DNA of 64,000 nucleotides from Setomelanomma holmii (Eukaryota; Ascomycota; Dothideomycetes; Pleosporales; Phaeosphaeriaceae): contig ML978285.1 of assembly GCA_010015745.1 (NCBI GenBank), positions 19,460 through 83,459 of the forward strand, read 5' to 3'. How positions within the stretch are numbered: position 1 is the stretch's first letter; every line of letters begins with the position of its first letter. Below are positions 11,731 through 22,550 of the stretch, in pieces. The position numbers and the translations under genes were made by a program. The notes beneath the pieces were generated by a model. It was not told the DNA's origin. It searched no databases and saw only the letters and a program-made list of their open reading frames with translations.

Positions 11731-13266
11731 ATGAGCTTGCGACAGGCCCCGTATCAGAATGGCGAGGCCGCCAGGCGCGCTCCAGACGACGAGTCAGACG
11801 TGGAGGAGGAGGCGCTCGTCAACGACTACCGCGAACAGGTCCAGTACGATGGCATGGACGACCTGGACCGCATGCCCTCCATCACGAGCAACCAGGACAT
11901 TCATGCGCAGCTGCAGGCCGCCGCCACGCCGCTCGAGTTTCAGGCGACTCTCGAAACAAAGTTTGCAAGCTACGACAACTACTGCAACCTCTTCCACTAC
12001 ATCCTGAACTCCGAGGGGCCCGTCGACCTCGAAGTGCCAAATGTAAGGGAGATTGCTGTGGCGCCGTGTGGCAGGGCTAACGCGGGGTAGTACTACTGGG
12101 CGTGGGATGTCATCGACGAGTTCATCTACCAATTCAACAGCTTCTGCAGCTACCGCCAAAAGGTCGCCCTGAAGAACGACAATGAGGAGGAGATTGCGCT
12201 GTTGCGGGAGAACCCGAACACCTGGGGCTGCTACAGCGTGCTCAATGTCCTGTACTCGCTCATCCAGCGGTCACAGATCAGCGAGCAGCTCGCGGCGATG
12301 AAGCGGGGCGAGGACGCGGCTCTCTATGCTGGAGAGTACGGCAACCGGCCGCTGTACAAGATGCTGGGATACTTCTCCATCATCGGCCTGCTTAGGGTGC
12401 ACTGCCTGTTGGGAGACTTTAGCCTGGCGCTCAAGACGCTCGACGATATCGAGCTCAACAAGAAGGCCATGTTCGCACGTGTCATGGCCGCACACTTCAC
12501 CACATACTACTACGTGGGGTTCTCCTACATGATGATGCGACGCTACGCCGACGCTATCCGCATGTTCAGCCACATCCTGGTATACGTCTCGCGGACGAAG
12601 AACTTCCAGAAGAATGCGCAGTATGACTCCATTACCAAGAAGAACGACCAGATGTACGCCCTCATTGCCATTTGCGTGGCTTTCCACCCCACTAGGCTCG
12701 ATGACACCATCCATACCGCCCTGAGGGAAAAGTACGGCGAGCAGTTCAACAGGCTGCAACGCGGTGGCCCTGACGCTCTTCCGCTATTCGAGGAGCTCTT
12801 CCGGACTGCATGCCCCAAGTTCATTAGCCCCACACCTCCTGATTTTGACAACCCAGAAGTGAACGTGGACCCTGTCGAGCACCACCTGCGCATTTTCATG
12901 GACGAGGTCAAGAACAACATGATGTCGCCCACAGTCAAGAGCTACCTCAAGCTCTACACCACAATGGATCTTAAGAAGCTGGCCGGTTTCCTCGAGGTTG
13001 AGCCGGAAAAGCTCAGGTGCTGGCTGCTCGTGAACAAGCAAAGGAACAGGCAGACAAGGTGGAGCGAGGGTGGCTTGTTGGAGGGAGACGTGATTCATAG
13101 CAGTGATCTCGACTACGCCATGGAAGGAGTAAGTTTGATGAACATGATGCATATTCTATGTGAACGGCGAGCTGACTCCCTGCAGGACCTCATCCACGTC
13201 TCTGAGGCCAAGGTCGGCAGGAGATTAGTCGACTGGTACCTCCGCAACCTAGCCAGGACGTACTAA
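11731..13266 (+). CDS. eIF3l: eukaryotic translation initiation factor 3 subunit L
   Basis: Three exons (11731-12042, 12091-13128, 13186-13266) encode 476 aa, close to fungal eIF3l. The subunit belongs to the eIF3 complex that recruits mRNA to the 40S ribosome. Recognisable blocks are YYWAWDVIDEFIYQFNSFC, NTWGCYSVLNVLYSLIQRS, LGYFSIIGLLRVHCLLGDF, and the C-terminal PCI-type region (about 310-460), with MDLKKLAGFLEVEPEKLRC and a final winged-helix end VSEAKVGRRLVDWYLRNL. The second intron (57 nt) is a multiple of three and has no in-frame stop, so its retention would insert 19 residues without breaking the frame. The N-terminal 40 residues are acidic. Several filamentous fungi keep this subunit while budding yeast lacks it. 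Confidence 0.93.
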
Positions 13267-14101
13267 GGCATGGTAAAGGATACGCAAGGCTACCCATGGA
13301 CATGGGAAAAGGTTACATTTCGATAGAGCATTGCGGCTTGGAGTTGGACGGAATCACGGCACTGTTCTCGAGCATTATTCGGCACGAGCCGAAGGAAACG
13401 CCCCGTTACGGAGGGCATTAATGAGGCGCTATGGCCTCAAACATGGCAGTGCCGCAGGGAGGTGACGCCACCGCGCAGGCCAGGTTAGGGCTCGATGCAG
13501 CGGAGAGAAAAGCGGCATGAATGTAAAGAAACGTAGAGAAGACTAAGGCTGGAGCTTGCACATAACACAAGCTCTTTGGAATTGTTCGTAACGGCATACG
13601 CGTCTGTGTTGTGATACCGTATGTGGGAGATGAGTGCTTCATGTTGATAGCACGATAGGCGAGGCGCGCTTGATGAGTGGACCACGCTCCTTGCAGGCGA
13701 GGACCCCTTCTCATCGACCAACGTCGGCCAACAGAGCCAGCAAGCAACAACAGGCTGAACAGAGGTCGACGCCGTGCTCAGGGCAGGCAAAGCACGCACC
13801 CCAGCATCATGACAGCCAGCTGAAGCGCGCCTGCCCCTCCTTTGGACGCAGCTGCCACGCTCACCGCAATCGCCAACTACACGCGTGATCGCAGCACCTT
13901 CAGAACACCAACGAGCAACCCCACCTCGCATAGAACCACGCGACAAGTGACTGCGACTATCTGTCCGCTTTGCTTCACCTCGAAATACAAGGAAAAAGCT
14001 CCTTGTAGAGGTCTAGGGTCACCCTTGGCGATTGGACGAAGCACTTCACGTAATCGACACTTTCACTCGAGCAAGAATAGAGAGAACCGAGCAGAATCAA
14101 C
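13267..14101. other. intergenic, no gene seen
   Basis: 3' end of eIF3L and leader of the coiled-coil gene. Open frames present have biased composition and no motif. Confidence 0.5.
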
Positions 14102-14995
14102 ATGGCGCCCGACCTCAACTCTGTGCCCGCGTCTCCGCGGCCCAACGTGACGAGCAATCCGTCAGGCACACAACCCGCAGCAGGCTCGCTGTCCCGCCAG
14201 AACTCAACACCAGCTTCACGACGGGCCTCGCAGATATACCCAATGTCGCCTCCACCGCTACCGCTAGCGTCGCCGGGAGGCACGATCCCGCCGTCTGCAC
14301 AGGCTCATCATAGCCACAGCCACACCTTCCCGCCTCTCAGCCCGAGTATGAGCGGCCACGTCTCAAGCGTGGACTCTACAGGCGTGCCAATGCGGCACCC
14401 GCGACCAATGACACCAGCAGAGATGCATCTGGAGCTCGAGAAGGAGCAGGAAGCAGTCGTCAACCGCCTGACGCGGGAGCTCTCTGCTCTGCGAGCACAC
14501 TCTGCATCTGTAGCCTCGACAACATCAATAGCATCGAGTGGTACCTCTGGCGTTCTGCTGGACCCGAACGACTCCGCCCTTGCTGGCTCCATGAGTGGCT
14601 CCTTACACCCCACGCCCTCTCGTCGGCATCGCAGCTCGTCCAGTGTCTCACGCAGCGGCTTGCCGCCGGGCGTCCTGCCCCACCGATACTCGGTCTCTTC
14701 CCAGCCTGCGACGGCCGATCCCTCCCACCGAGACCATAGAAGTTCTAGCGTAGTCAGCACGCCGCGCTACGAAGAGGTGGCACTACAGAGGGCGGAGCTT
14801 GAGGAGGTTAAGAGGGAGAATGAGTTGCTGAAGCAGCGGATCAGAGATTTGGAACGTATGATCAGGAGCGGTGATGTTGATGCTCAGCGCGGCAGGCCGG
14901 GTGCACCAGCCACAACAGGAAATGCCACTGCTCCTGCGACTGAAACTACCACAAGTGCTGCCGGCGAGGGTAATGCCTCATTAGGAGGGCAATGA
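14102..14995 (+). CDS. Ser/Pro-rich coiled-coil protein, unknown function
   Basis: Single exon, 297 aa, not assigned to a named family. Residues 1-95 are Ser/Pro/Ala-rich and probably disordered, with many SP and TP sites. A first helix follows PMTPAEMHLELEKEQEAVV (about 100-131) and continues through RLTRELSALRAHSASVAS. A second Ser-rich linker leads to a strong coiled coil at about 222-260 (EVALQRAELEEVKRENELL, then KQRIRDLERMI). The tail is Ala/Thr/Gly-rich. Two separated helices with disordered linkers suggest a scaffold or adaptor, but that is inference. Codon use and lack of stops in 297 codons support a real gene; I recall similar ascomycete hypothetical proteins sharing the AEMHLELEKEQEAVVNRLT block. 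Confidence 0.75.
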   Translation: MAPDLNSVPASPRPNVTSNPSGTQPAAGSLSRQNSTPASRRASQIYPMSPPPLPLASPGGTIPPSAQAHHSHSHTFPPLSPSMSGHVSSVDSTGVPMRHPRPMTPAEMHLELEKEQEAVVNRLTRELSALRAHSASVASTTSIASSGTSGVLLDPNDSALAGSMSGSLHPTPSRRHRSSSSVSRSGLPPGVLPHRYSVSSQPATADPSHRDHRSSSVVSTPRYEEVALQRAELEEVKRENELLKQRIRDLERMIRSGDVDAQRGRPGAPATTGNATAPATETTTSAAGEGNASLGGQ

Positions 14996-16662
14996 ACAGC
15001 GCGTAGATGACATCGACATGCAACGGCCAAGCCGTGGCATTGTTGCACACACATGGTGGAGTCTTCCCCGCGATCCCCATCCCATTCGACCTGACACGGT
15101 GCAGAAGCTGGGCATTCTGGTTCTTACTATTCGGGCAATGGAATCCCAAACGATAGACCGAAAAGGTAATGGCGTCATGGCGCAGTATTCTAATGAGGCA
15201 TGATTACAACTCTACGAATGAACGAAATGGGCTAGCTGCCTAACTGGCAGCTTAGGTACTCGTATCTCAAAGGTTTTTACATCTTGTCGCTTTCTCTTCA
15301 CGGTCTTATCAAATGCTTGCTTTTCTGGCTACTTCCTCCTGCAACTGACAATGACGATCACTACCACGACTGTTAACCTCGCGGCTAGCCATATACCCGT
15401 GCAGATCCAGATCCTCTATGCAGATCAACGCCAAGTAATCGGATTTCACATCACTAATATGTCTACCACACTGATTCGAAAAGCTAGCTATGCTCTGATA
15501 ACGTAGTCTCCGGCTTTGGGATACGCTACATTGCTCCTGCGATGGGGGTGGAGGAAAGGGAGGCCAAGAGCCTTGGGTGTACGTCATGTGCGAAAGGAAA
15601 AAAGGAACAGAGTTTCACGGACGCAGAGTAGAGTCTGGGCATGGGTGGTATAAGTGAAATGCTCGAGCAAGTGACGACGACCATCATCTGAGCGAAGTCA
15701 TACTTCCACTAAGCCATTCTCTTTCCTGGACGAGCCTTCTTCCGAACATTGAAATGGGCAACACAATGACACGTCTCACACACTACAAATCCTGGCATCA
15801 ACACTACGAAATCGATATCCCTGTTCCTCCAGACAATATTGATGAATCTTGTATGTCTTTCACAACATATCAGCATATCAGAATACGAATCAAGCTACCA
15901 CAACACACTCTTGCACGATTCCATTTCAAGACGGAACTAGCATCCTTGACAGTCCCAACACGAAAGAAACCGCACCATCAGTCTCCCTCCTTCACATTCC
16001 ACACCCATCCCGGACCTCCGAGCAAACCTCTCCTATATCCTGTTCCAGAGGAAATCATTGCTGCGACCGAAAGTGGAATGTTAACCTCCCTTTGACTCTT
16101 TTGTTCTCTTTCCAGGATTTTCATACTCGACGATCAGTGATTGGTGATCCCAGGCATGGTATCTGAAAACCCCTTTTGTTCCTCCTTAGTTAGTCCAGCC
16201 GTGCAGCCGCCATGTATGGAGAAGACAAGAGCGCCATCAGATCCGACGCACGACGCGGCGGCGAACTCAGAGCAATGGTGTTATTTCTGTGAACCCCGAC
16301 TTAGTCTTAGATCGGACGAGTCGAGGGAGAGTCAGGGGCATGAGAATGAGGTAACGACTCGGGCGGATGAGGCGGGTCGTTGTGATGGGGAGAGGAGGAG
16401 TTGAGGTAGCAATAGCAGACGTGGGGAGAGGAGTGTGAGGCGGAAAGGTAATGATGTGTGTTCAAGTGCAGTACGATGTCAACCCGAGTAGGAGGGATAT
16501 CGATGAGATGTTGAGAGAGCCGCATCAACTTTGACGGGTATCTATGCCACTCCGCTACGTGTGATGCAAATTACAAACAAAGGACGCTATGCAAAATCAC
16601 CACACCACATTTTCGCATCCCGGAATTGCCTATGACCATAGAGGTATGCATAGGCTTGCCTT
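14996..16662. other. long intergenic region without confident genes
   Basis: About 1.7 kb between convergent genes. A 113-codon open frame at 15754-16095 begins with ATG but has no recognisable motif or neighbour support and is left out. A purine-rich plus-strand stretch (about 16320-16450, many gagg runs) stands out. No repeat family or RNA gene seen. Confidence 0.45.
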
Positions 16663-18381
16663 TCAGCCTACTCTGCGATGTGGCGTCATCTTCTTATTCT
16701 CAGTATGCCTCTTCGCCTTGAGCGCATCCCGTCTCCGCTTCTTCCATGCACGATTCAAATCGCCCCGATTCTCCCAGAACCATTTCCTAAATTCACTTTC
16801 AGGCTTCTCCTCCGCTCCCGCCTCCATCGCTTCTCCAGCATCTACATCTTCTCCATTCTCCTCTGCGACACCGGCGAGTTTGCTTTTAACGGCATTGGCT
16901 TTGGTGTTTTTGGATAGTTGTTGCTCGGCCTCCGGATCTTCCATGTCTTCGTCTTCATCGCCATCTGCTTCCTGGCTGCCCTTTCTCCAATCAAAAGAGA
17001 AACGTCGGCCGATGGCGGCGGTGTCGGGTGTAGGCGCTGCGCTTCTGAGACCTCGCCATTCGATGTCACGCTCGGTGTAAGGGGTGACGGGGCCATTGTC
17101 GACTGGTTGACCGACTTGGTCCACTTCCATGTTCTCGGCGTCAGCGTCAAAGAAGCTGAAGGATGTTGTGATGGGCGTGAGTTTCTTGGGGGTTGATATA
17201 GACAAGGGCCCTGGGGTGGGCTTTGGACGCTTGAAGAGGGCTTCGAGGGGATGGACTTCTTTCTCTGCTGATGCGGCGGGCTGAATGTCTGCAGATTCGT
17301 TGGTCCCATTTACAGCTGGCACAGGGGTTGAGGGTGTAGATTCGGCATCTGATGACTCGGCCTCTGAGTCTGATGAGACATCCTCTGAAGACGAGGACAC
17401 GACCGAGGAGTCGTCCTCATCCTCTGATTCTGGTGGAGGAGTGACCTTCACTTTCTTCTTCGGCGCTTTCGTTACAGACTTCGATGATGTCTTTGGTGTG
17501 AATCCGTCGATCTTTTCCGGGTCGGCAGGCTTGTCAACCAGCTCGAGCACTCTCCTGTTCTTTGCTTTCCCAGTCTCCGGCTCGACCACATTGCCGTCCT
17601 CGTCCACCCAGCCTTGTCCATTCACATACTCGACAGCCGGCTTTTTCTCAGTACTGACTTTGGTTTCCTTTAGGAAGCTTGGCGTCTTTGTATTCTTCTC
17701 AAACTCGTGCACCACGACCTCTTTTGCCTTCGACCGCTTCTTCTCCTTTTTCTCCTTCTTGTCTGATCTCTTCTCCTTCCGCGCAACTTCCGTAGCAGCG
17801 ACCGGCGTCAGCTTTGCCTTGAACAGCATCTCAGGCTCCTTGGTGTACTTTGACTTCTTTTGCTCGTGTTTGTGCTCCTCATCTTTGCCTTTCTTCTCCT
17901 TGCGGTCCTTCTTGCTTTTCGACGGTGGTTCCGTCCAGCCACGCTTCACTTTCCTGTCATTCTCCAGCTCCGCGCCTTCCAGGACCCCCTGCTCTTTCTT
18001 CCGCCTCTCCTTCTTCACGCGCTTCGACGGTCGCTCAGCCTCTTCCTTGTCCTTGGCCGCATCGGCCTCCGCAAGAGCCTTGCGCTTCTCTGTCTTCGCC
18101 ATCTCGATGCGCACTTTCGCTCCTCGTAACGTAGTCCCGTTCAGCTTCTTCTTGAGCTTCTGTGCTTCGCTCTCAGGAAGCTCGAGGTAGCCGTAACTTT
18201 TCTCTGGGAACGTTTCGACGGTATGATACGACACTTTCTTGGCGAGCGGAAGGACAGACGGCGCGAGGTAGACTTTGAGGAGGTCGGGTTTCAAAGGCGT
18301 GACGTGGAGCCGCACAATCTTGTCTTCGTCTTGCTGAGCTGGCTGCGCTTCGGTAGGATTAGCCGCTCGTGCTGCGAGCAT
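16663..18381 (-). CDS. RRM-containing, Lys-rich nucleolar-type protein
   Basis: Single exon, 572 aa. The N-terminal 105 residues resemble an RRM: KIVRLHVTPLKPDLLKVYL as strand 1 and helix 1, KSYGYLELPESEAQKLKKKL as an RNP1-like strand plus helix, and LRGAKVRIEMAKTEKRKAL as the last strand. The centre is extremely Lys/Glu-rich with many nuclear localisation-like runs, then an acidic Ser/Asp/Glu block (about 335-370). The C-terminus has a conserved aromatic/basic box, EFRKWFWENRGDLNRAWKKR. This layout fits a nucleolar RNA-binding protein in ribosome assembly, comparable with Nop8/NOL8-type proteins, but I cannot name an orthologue. The long plus-strand frame opposite (17285-18190) is a compositional shadow. 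Confidence 0.8.
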   Translation of the reverse strand: MLAARAANPTEAQPAQQDEDKIVRLHVTPLKPDLLKVYLAPSVLPLAKKVSYHTVETFPEKSYGYLELPESEAQKLKKKLNGTTLRGAKVRIEMAKTEKRKALAEADAAKDKEEAERPSKRVKKERRKKEQGVLEGAELENDRKVKRGWTEPPSKSKKDRKEKKGKDEEHKHEQKKSKYTKEPEMLFKAKLTPVAATEVARKEKRSDKKEKKEKKRSKAKEVVVHEFEKNTKTPSFLKETKVSTEKKPAVEYVNGQGWVDEDGNVVEPETGKAKNRRVLELVDKPADPEKIDGFTPKTSSKSVTKAPKKKVKVTPPPESEDEDDSSVVSSSSEDVSSDSEAESSDAESTPSTPVPAVNGTNESADIQPAASAEKEVHPLEALFKRPKPTPGPLSISTPKKLTPITTSFSFFDADAENMEVDQVGQPVDNGPVTPYTERDIEWRGLRSAAPTPDTAAIGRRFSFDWRKGSQEADGDEDEDMEDPEAEQQLSKNTKANAVKSKLAGVAEENGEDVDAGEAMEAGAEEKPESEFRKWFWENRGDLNRAWKKRRRDALKAKRHTENKKMTPHRRVG

Positions 18382-18770
18382 TGAGTCGCAATGGCTAGTC
18401 GCGTGCGACGATGGCTGTCCTGAAGCTGTGCGCGTGCGTTACGGGGCATCAATACATGTGTTTTACGCGCAATTTAGACCGACGCTCAGAGGCGCGGATT
18501 ATCGTGTTGTAGAGGTCGCAGGTGGAGGGGAAGGAAACTGCTTAGCGCTGTCGGGATGGTGAACCCTTGCTGGCCAGAGCTTTGCGGGCGAGGTTCGAAG
18601 CTCAACCAACAGTCTGCAACACCATCCTGGCCGCGCAACTTCACTGTCTAGTAGAGAGAGTTCAGGGATCGTCCATACTCTAAACAAAAAAATTCAGGCT
18701 TGACACAAGGGACAGCACGCACCACAAGTACTTCAGTTGGTGCCGAGAGCTGGCCAGGCGCACACCTTTC
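18382..18770. promoter_or_regulatory. divergent promoter region
   Basis: Shared spacer between the RRM-protein gene (minus) and the small membrane-protein gene (plus). No specific motif assigned. Confidence 0.4.
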
Positions 18771-19252
18771 ATGATGCGAAGACACTCATTGCTCGTCCTG
18801 GTGCTTATGACCTTTATAAGCTCGCTCTCTACATCACTAGCAGCCTGTAAGTCTGATCTTCATGCACACTTCATATGTATTCTAACCTCCTCCCAGCACC
18901 AACATCCTTCTGCAAATGCACCTGTTTCGGTAACTCTACCATCGTCGCCCTGGACGCACCCTCTGCCAAAAAGCCCGCAACTCCAGACCTCCACAAGCCC
19001 CGCGCATCGAAAAAGACGTGCAACGACTGCAATCGCCAGTTCTGCCTCAGCTACCCATTCTGCCAGGGCGAGAAGGAAGAGAACGTGTTTACGACGTGCT
19101 TTCAGAGAGACTCGGCCAAGGATCAGGCGGTTGTGTTCATCTTCATCGGGGCCACGGTGGGATTGCTGGGGTGGGCGGGGATAAGGCCGTGGGTCCAGAG
19201 AGTGAGGGAGAGGAGGAATTATATACCTGTATCGGGACAGGGAGATCGATAA
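18771..19252 (+). CDS. small Cys-rich single-pass membrane protein
   Basis: Two exons (18771-18846, 18897-19252; 50-nt intron) give 143 aa. A signal peptide (MMRRHSLLVLVLMTF... to LAA) is followed by a lumenal or extracellular domain of about 75 residues with eight Cys: SFCKCTCFGNSTIV, TCNDCNRQFCLSYPFC and VFTTCFQRDS. A hydrophobic helix AVVFIFIGATVGLLGWAG and a basic tail RVRERRNYIPV follow, so it is a type I membrane protein. The Cys pattern suggests four disulfides or a metal site. I recall conserved uncharacterised fungal proteins with the same CNDCNRQFC and FTTCFQRDS motifs but know no function. Divergent from the RRM-protein gene. Confidence 0.8.
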
Positions 19253-19476
19253 CGTAGGGTGTGTGGGAGCGCCACTGCTGCGGTGAAGATGTTGAAATTG
19301 GTTATGCAATTATGCACATGAAGCGTAGATACCCCACATGACAGCAACGTTCGTCTAATTGTGACGCCCAACTCCGCCATGCTTACAGTACTGGAACAGC
19401 GTTGTACAAGTCGGAGAGGTATAATACATGAAGTCTGGAGCAATTGACGTCTCCAAAGTCGTGACAATGCGTACTT

Positions 19477-20356
19477 TCACTCTTTCTTGGATCCACCCAC
19501 GATCCAGCCTAGCCAGCCTTTGCCTGTCTGCTCCACCTTCTGTGTGACCTTCTCGGCTGTGTTATCTAAAGGCCCTCCCACTATTGGTGTAGGTGATGCT
19601 GTCGACGGTGACGCTATTGTGAGATTCTGCCTCGCCTCTTGCACCGCATCCACAATGCCAGTCCCTGATCCACCAGTCATTTCGTGCTTCTTGATCTCCT
19701 CGAGCGCCAGTCTACGCTGCTCCGCAATCTCCTTCTCTTCTTTCCAGTCGCCATGCAACCACCACAGCAGCTTTGATGGGGCCTTCCTTTCCGCCTTCTT
19801 CTTCTCCATCGCTTCTTGCTCCTCCGCAATGCCTCGTACTAGCGCAGCCTGCGCTGCTGTGGCATGGCCTTCGGCGATAGCTGTCCGTGCGGTTTCGAGG
19901 ATGCGGGCTTGTGCTCGTTCTTCTTCGGCGAAGTATATGGCTCGTTTCCGCCGATTGTACACGATCATGTCGCCGATTGAAAATACCGCCAGAACACCAA
20001 TGCAGCCTGCGGGCAATGTCAATACATGTGTGTCGATCTGAATTGCCAGTGCTAAGGCAATTGACTTCCAGATAGCGAGGGAGCGTACCCGTTGCAAATA
20101 TCAACCCATAGACTGTAAATCTATGCGCTGCATCCGCTGCCATTCGCCCATAAAGATACATATAATCCCATCTTGTGACCTGAGCCATTTTTGCCCGGTT
20201 TGCAGCTTCTCTTAACCGCTTGACCTTCTGTTGCGGGGTTTCGTTTTTCGGTGCCGGGTCTGCGAATTGCAGGGTGGTGGCGCGGCCGCCGGGTCTTGTG
20301 TGCGCCCATACTCCGGTCGCAGTAAATCTTGTTGACTCTTTGGGAGATTTCGACAT
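19477..20356 (-). CDS. COX14-like cytochrome oxidase assembly-domain protein
   Basis: Two exons (20356-20089, 20006-19477; 82-nt intron) encode 265 aa. The N-terminus carries SPKESTRFTATGVWAHTRPG and ETPQQKVKRLREAANRAKM, followed by a membrane helix formed across the splice junction (VYGLIFATG, then CIGVLAVFSIGDMIVYNRRK). These blocks match fungal proteins annotated as cytochrome c oxidase assembly (COX14-like) in the mitochondrial inner membrane. After the helix comes a long charged coiled-coil (about 120-215, EEERAQARILETARTAIAEG), then a Thr/Pro-rich tail ending in GKGWLGWIVGGSKKE. The fungal protein is much longer than yeast Cox14, so orthology is uncertain; the membrane topology is clear. 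Divergent from the DUF2458 gene. Confidence 0.72.
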
Positions 20357-20758
20357 CGTGGACGGCGATGACGGGGTTCCGGAAGGAGAATTGTGCCTGT
20401 GGTGGGTGGCAGCGGAATGCGGAGTGGAGAGTCGAATGATTGGCAAAAGTTGAGTTATGATGCGGATATCGGGGAAACTTCGGTACAACATCTACACCTT
20501 GACCATGCATGCTTGTGTACTTCTGCAATACTTCCTCGTGACTTGAGGGAGAAAATTCCACTCTTCTCCTATCTGGATGATAGTCTGTCAATCACACCCG
20601 ACACTTCGAGCGCCTTCCCATTCACCGTGAAGGGAAAGCAAACACAGAGAAGCGCAATGTACTGCACATCACGGAAGCCCCAGAAATCATTGCGAAGAGC
20701 ATTATCTTAAGTCAGGCAGCGCTCAACCTGGCCATCATACCTTCCCACTGTTGTGGCC
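20357..20758. promoter_or_regulatory. divergent promoter region, COX14-like / DUF2458
   Basis: Spacer between two divergent starts; both promoters must lie here. No motif assigned. Confidence 0.4.
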
Positions 20759-21737
20759 ATGACAGACAACATCCAACCAAACGCTGATCTCGCAAAGATC
20801 CTAGCGACGTTAGCTAGCCTACAGCAACCGCAGAACACAGCTAGCCATGATCAGCAACAGACTTATGGTCTCAATCAGAGCTATCAAGGCTATGGAGAAT
20901 TACCTCAAGTGCAACCGTCACAGCAAAGTTTGCCATACCATCACTCAGCAGACCCGCGACTACTCCATCAGCACACACCTCAGCCTCCCAAGCCGCAAGA
21001 CAGGACTTCGACTCCACTCATAGACCCAGCTACCATTATAGAATGGAAACAAGGGCTGCGTTGTGTGAGCAAGATTGCTACACAGAATCCTGACTTTGCT
21101 GCTTCAGTTCGCAAGGTACTAGAAACACCTGACCTAGTAGGATGGCTTTGTGCTGATGTACTCAACAGCTGATGAAAGAGCAAGAAGGCAACGTGAAGCA
21201 ATGGTAGGCTAAAAGGCCCGATCCCAACAATAAGGTCTGACAATGTGAAGGGAAGCAGGCCGTGAGCGTGTGATCGAAGACCACAACCTCAAGAGGGAGA
21301 ACGAGAAAGCTCACCGTGCGGCTTTGTATGGTTGTACTACGCCCGACTTCATTCTCATCTAACCAACTCAGATCTCTACCTGGACTCCTTGAAGGCTCGC
21401 CACTTCTACGCGTACGCTAAGCTATCTCTGTAGCATCCACGAACTGACACGATGCCAGACTTCGGAGCGCGAGCAAGCCGAACTCACTCAGTACGATGCC
21501 AAGGTGTATCGAGCTTGCAAAGCGATGACCGAGTCGCAGACTTCGTCGCTGAAAGTTCTGGGTGTTCCGTTCTTTGGGGTGAAGCCCCACTTGATCATGG
21601 GGGAGGGTGACGACTCCGCCTCGACAAGTGATGTGCAGCAGTCGGGTGGTGCTAGCAGTCAGAAGATCACGAGACCGCAGCTCATGGAGTTGCAGCGCAA
21701 GATGTTGAACCATCTCATGGAGTTATATGGCGATTGA
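20759..21737 (+). CDS. DUF2458 family protein, five exons
   Basis: Exons 20759-21115, 21169-21203, 21251-21325, 21372-21411 and 21459-21737 give 261 aa. Each intron is 46-53 nt; three of the four show a clear CTGAC or CTAAC branch point, and phases agree throughout. Read unspliced, the gene looks broken by stops. The N-terminus is Gln/Pro-rich with AKILATLASLQQPQ. Family blocks are DPATIIEWKQGLRCVSKIA, KLMKEQEGNVKQW followed by EAGRERVIEDHNLK, then ELTQYDAKVYRACKAMTE and LKVLGVPFFGVKPHLI. It ends with an amphipathic helix RPQLMELQRKMLNHLMELYG. The family is fungal and its function is unknown; the helical pattern suggests a subunit of a nuclear or structural complex. Confidence is lowest for the 40-nt fourth exon. 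Confidence 0.8.
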
Positions 21738-22550
21738 GGATAGCGAAGAAAATGTCCCTCTGGGTCCGTCAATGACCACAATACGCAAAACAAGCCTGGC
21801 TGCCTCACTATGCGCAATACGAGGGAAGCCTACGTCGACTATGAAGGTAATTACGATTGTGAGGGAACCTGTTATTGTGGTCAAGCCTCCTCGATTTAGA
21901 CTTGTGGCTGTCACATGCTCTGGCGTCACAACATCGAAAACTGATTTGTGTGTTGCCTTACTTCCACGACAACCTCTACAGGCTCCACATTAATTGAGTA
22001 ATTCATATTAGTGCCCGAGTCCCTTTAACTTAATCAGACGTGCAATGTATCAGTACCGATATGCAGGGACAGCGGGAGACCAAATCGACCCTAACTTTGC
22101 TCACTTCCACCTTCTCAACCCTTCAAGCCAAGTATAGGCCCTCCATCTGGGCGTTCGCGAAACTCACGGCATGTATTGAGCGACTAGCGGCCCGACTGGA
22201 CTCAGAGATGCCGATATGGTCGGCAGTGAAACGGGCAGGAGCACCGCGCGTCACGGCACGAGCTCAACGTACAAACGTACGCCCACGCCTTTCTACACCG
22301 ACAGACTAATTGACTTCTTCTCATTGGCCCATTGGCTGTTGGTTAGGAGGTGAAGGCAGATTACATGTTTGTACACCGCACTAGCGTGAGATCTAGAGAT
22401 ACAACGACTACAACGACTCTGCCTCCATTGCACCTTCCCCTTTGTCATCTTCACGCTCATTAACCACCTCACACTCACTAAACTGTACGTCTTCAATCTA
22501 GAGTCGATTACCATCACTTTGATCAGTTCAGTCGGCAAAGAATCACCGTC
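21738..22550. other. intergenic, no gene seen
   Basis: Between the DUF2458 gene and the surface-protein gene. Open frames at 21727-21993 and 22040-22309 have no recognisable features. Confidence 0.45.

Noticed and set aside
15754..16095. 113-codon frame starting MGNTMTRL
   Set aside because: Myristoylation-like start but no conserved domain, partner exon or neighbour support.
17285..18190. 301-codon plus-strand open frame
   Set aside because: Ser/Phe-rich mirror of the Lys/Glu-rich RRM-protein gene on the other strand; no motif of its own.
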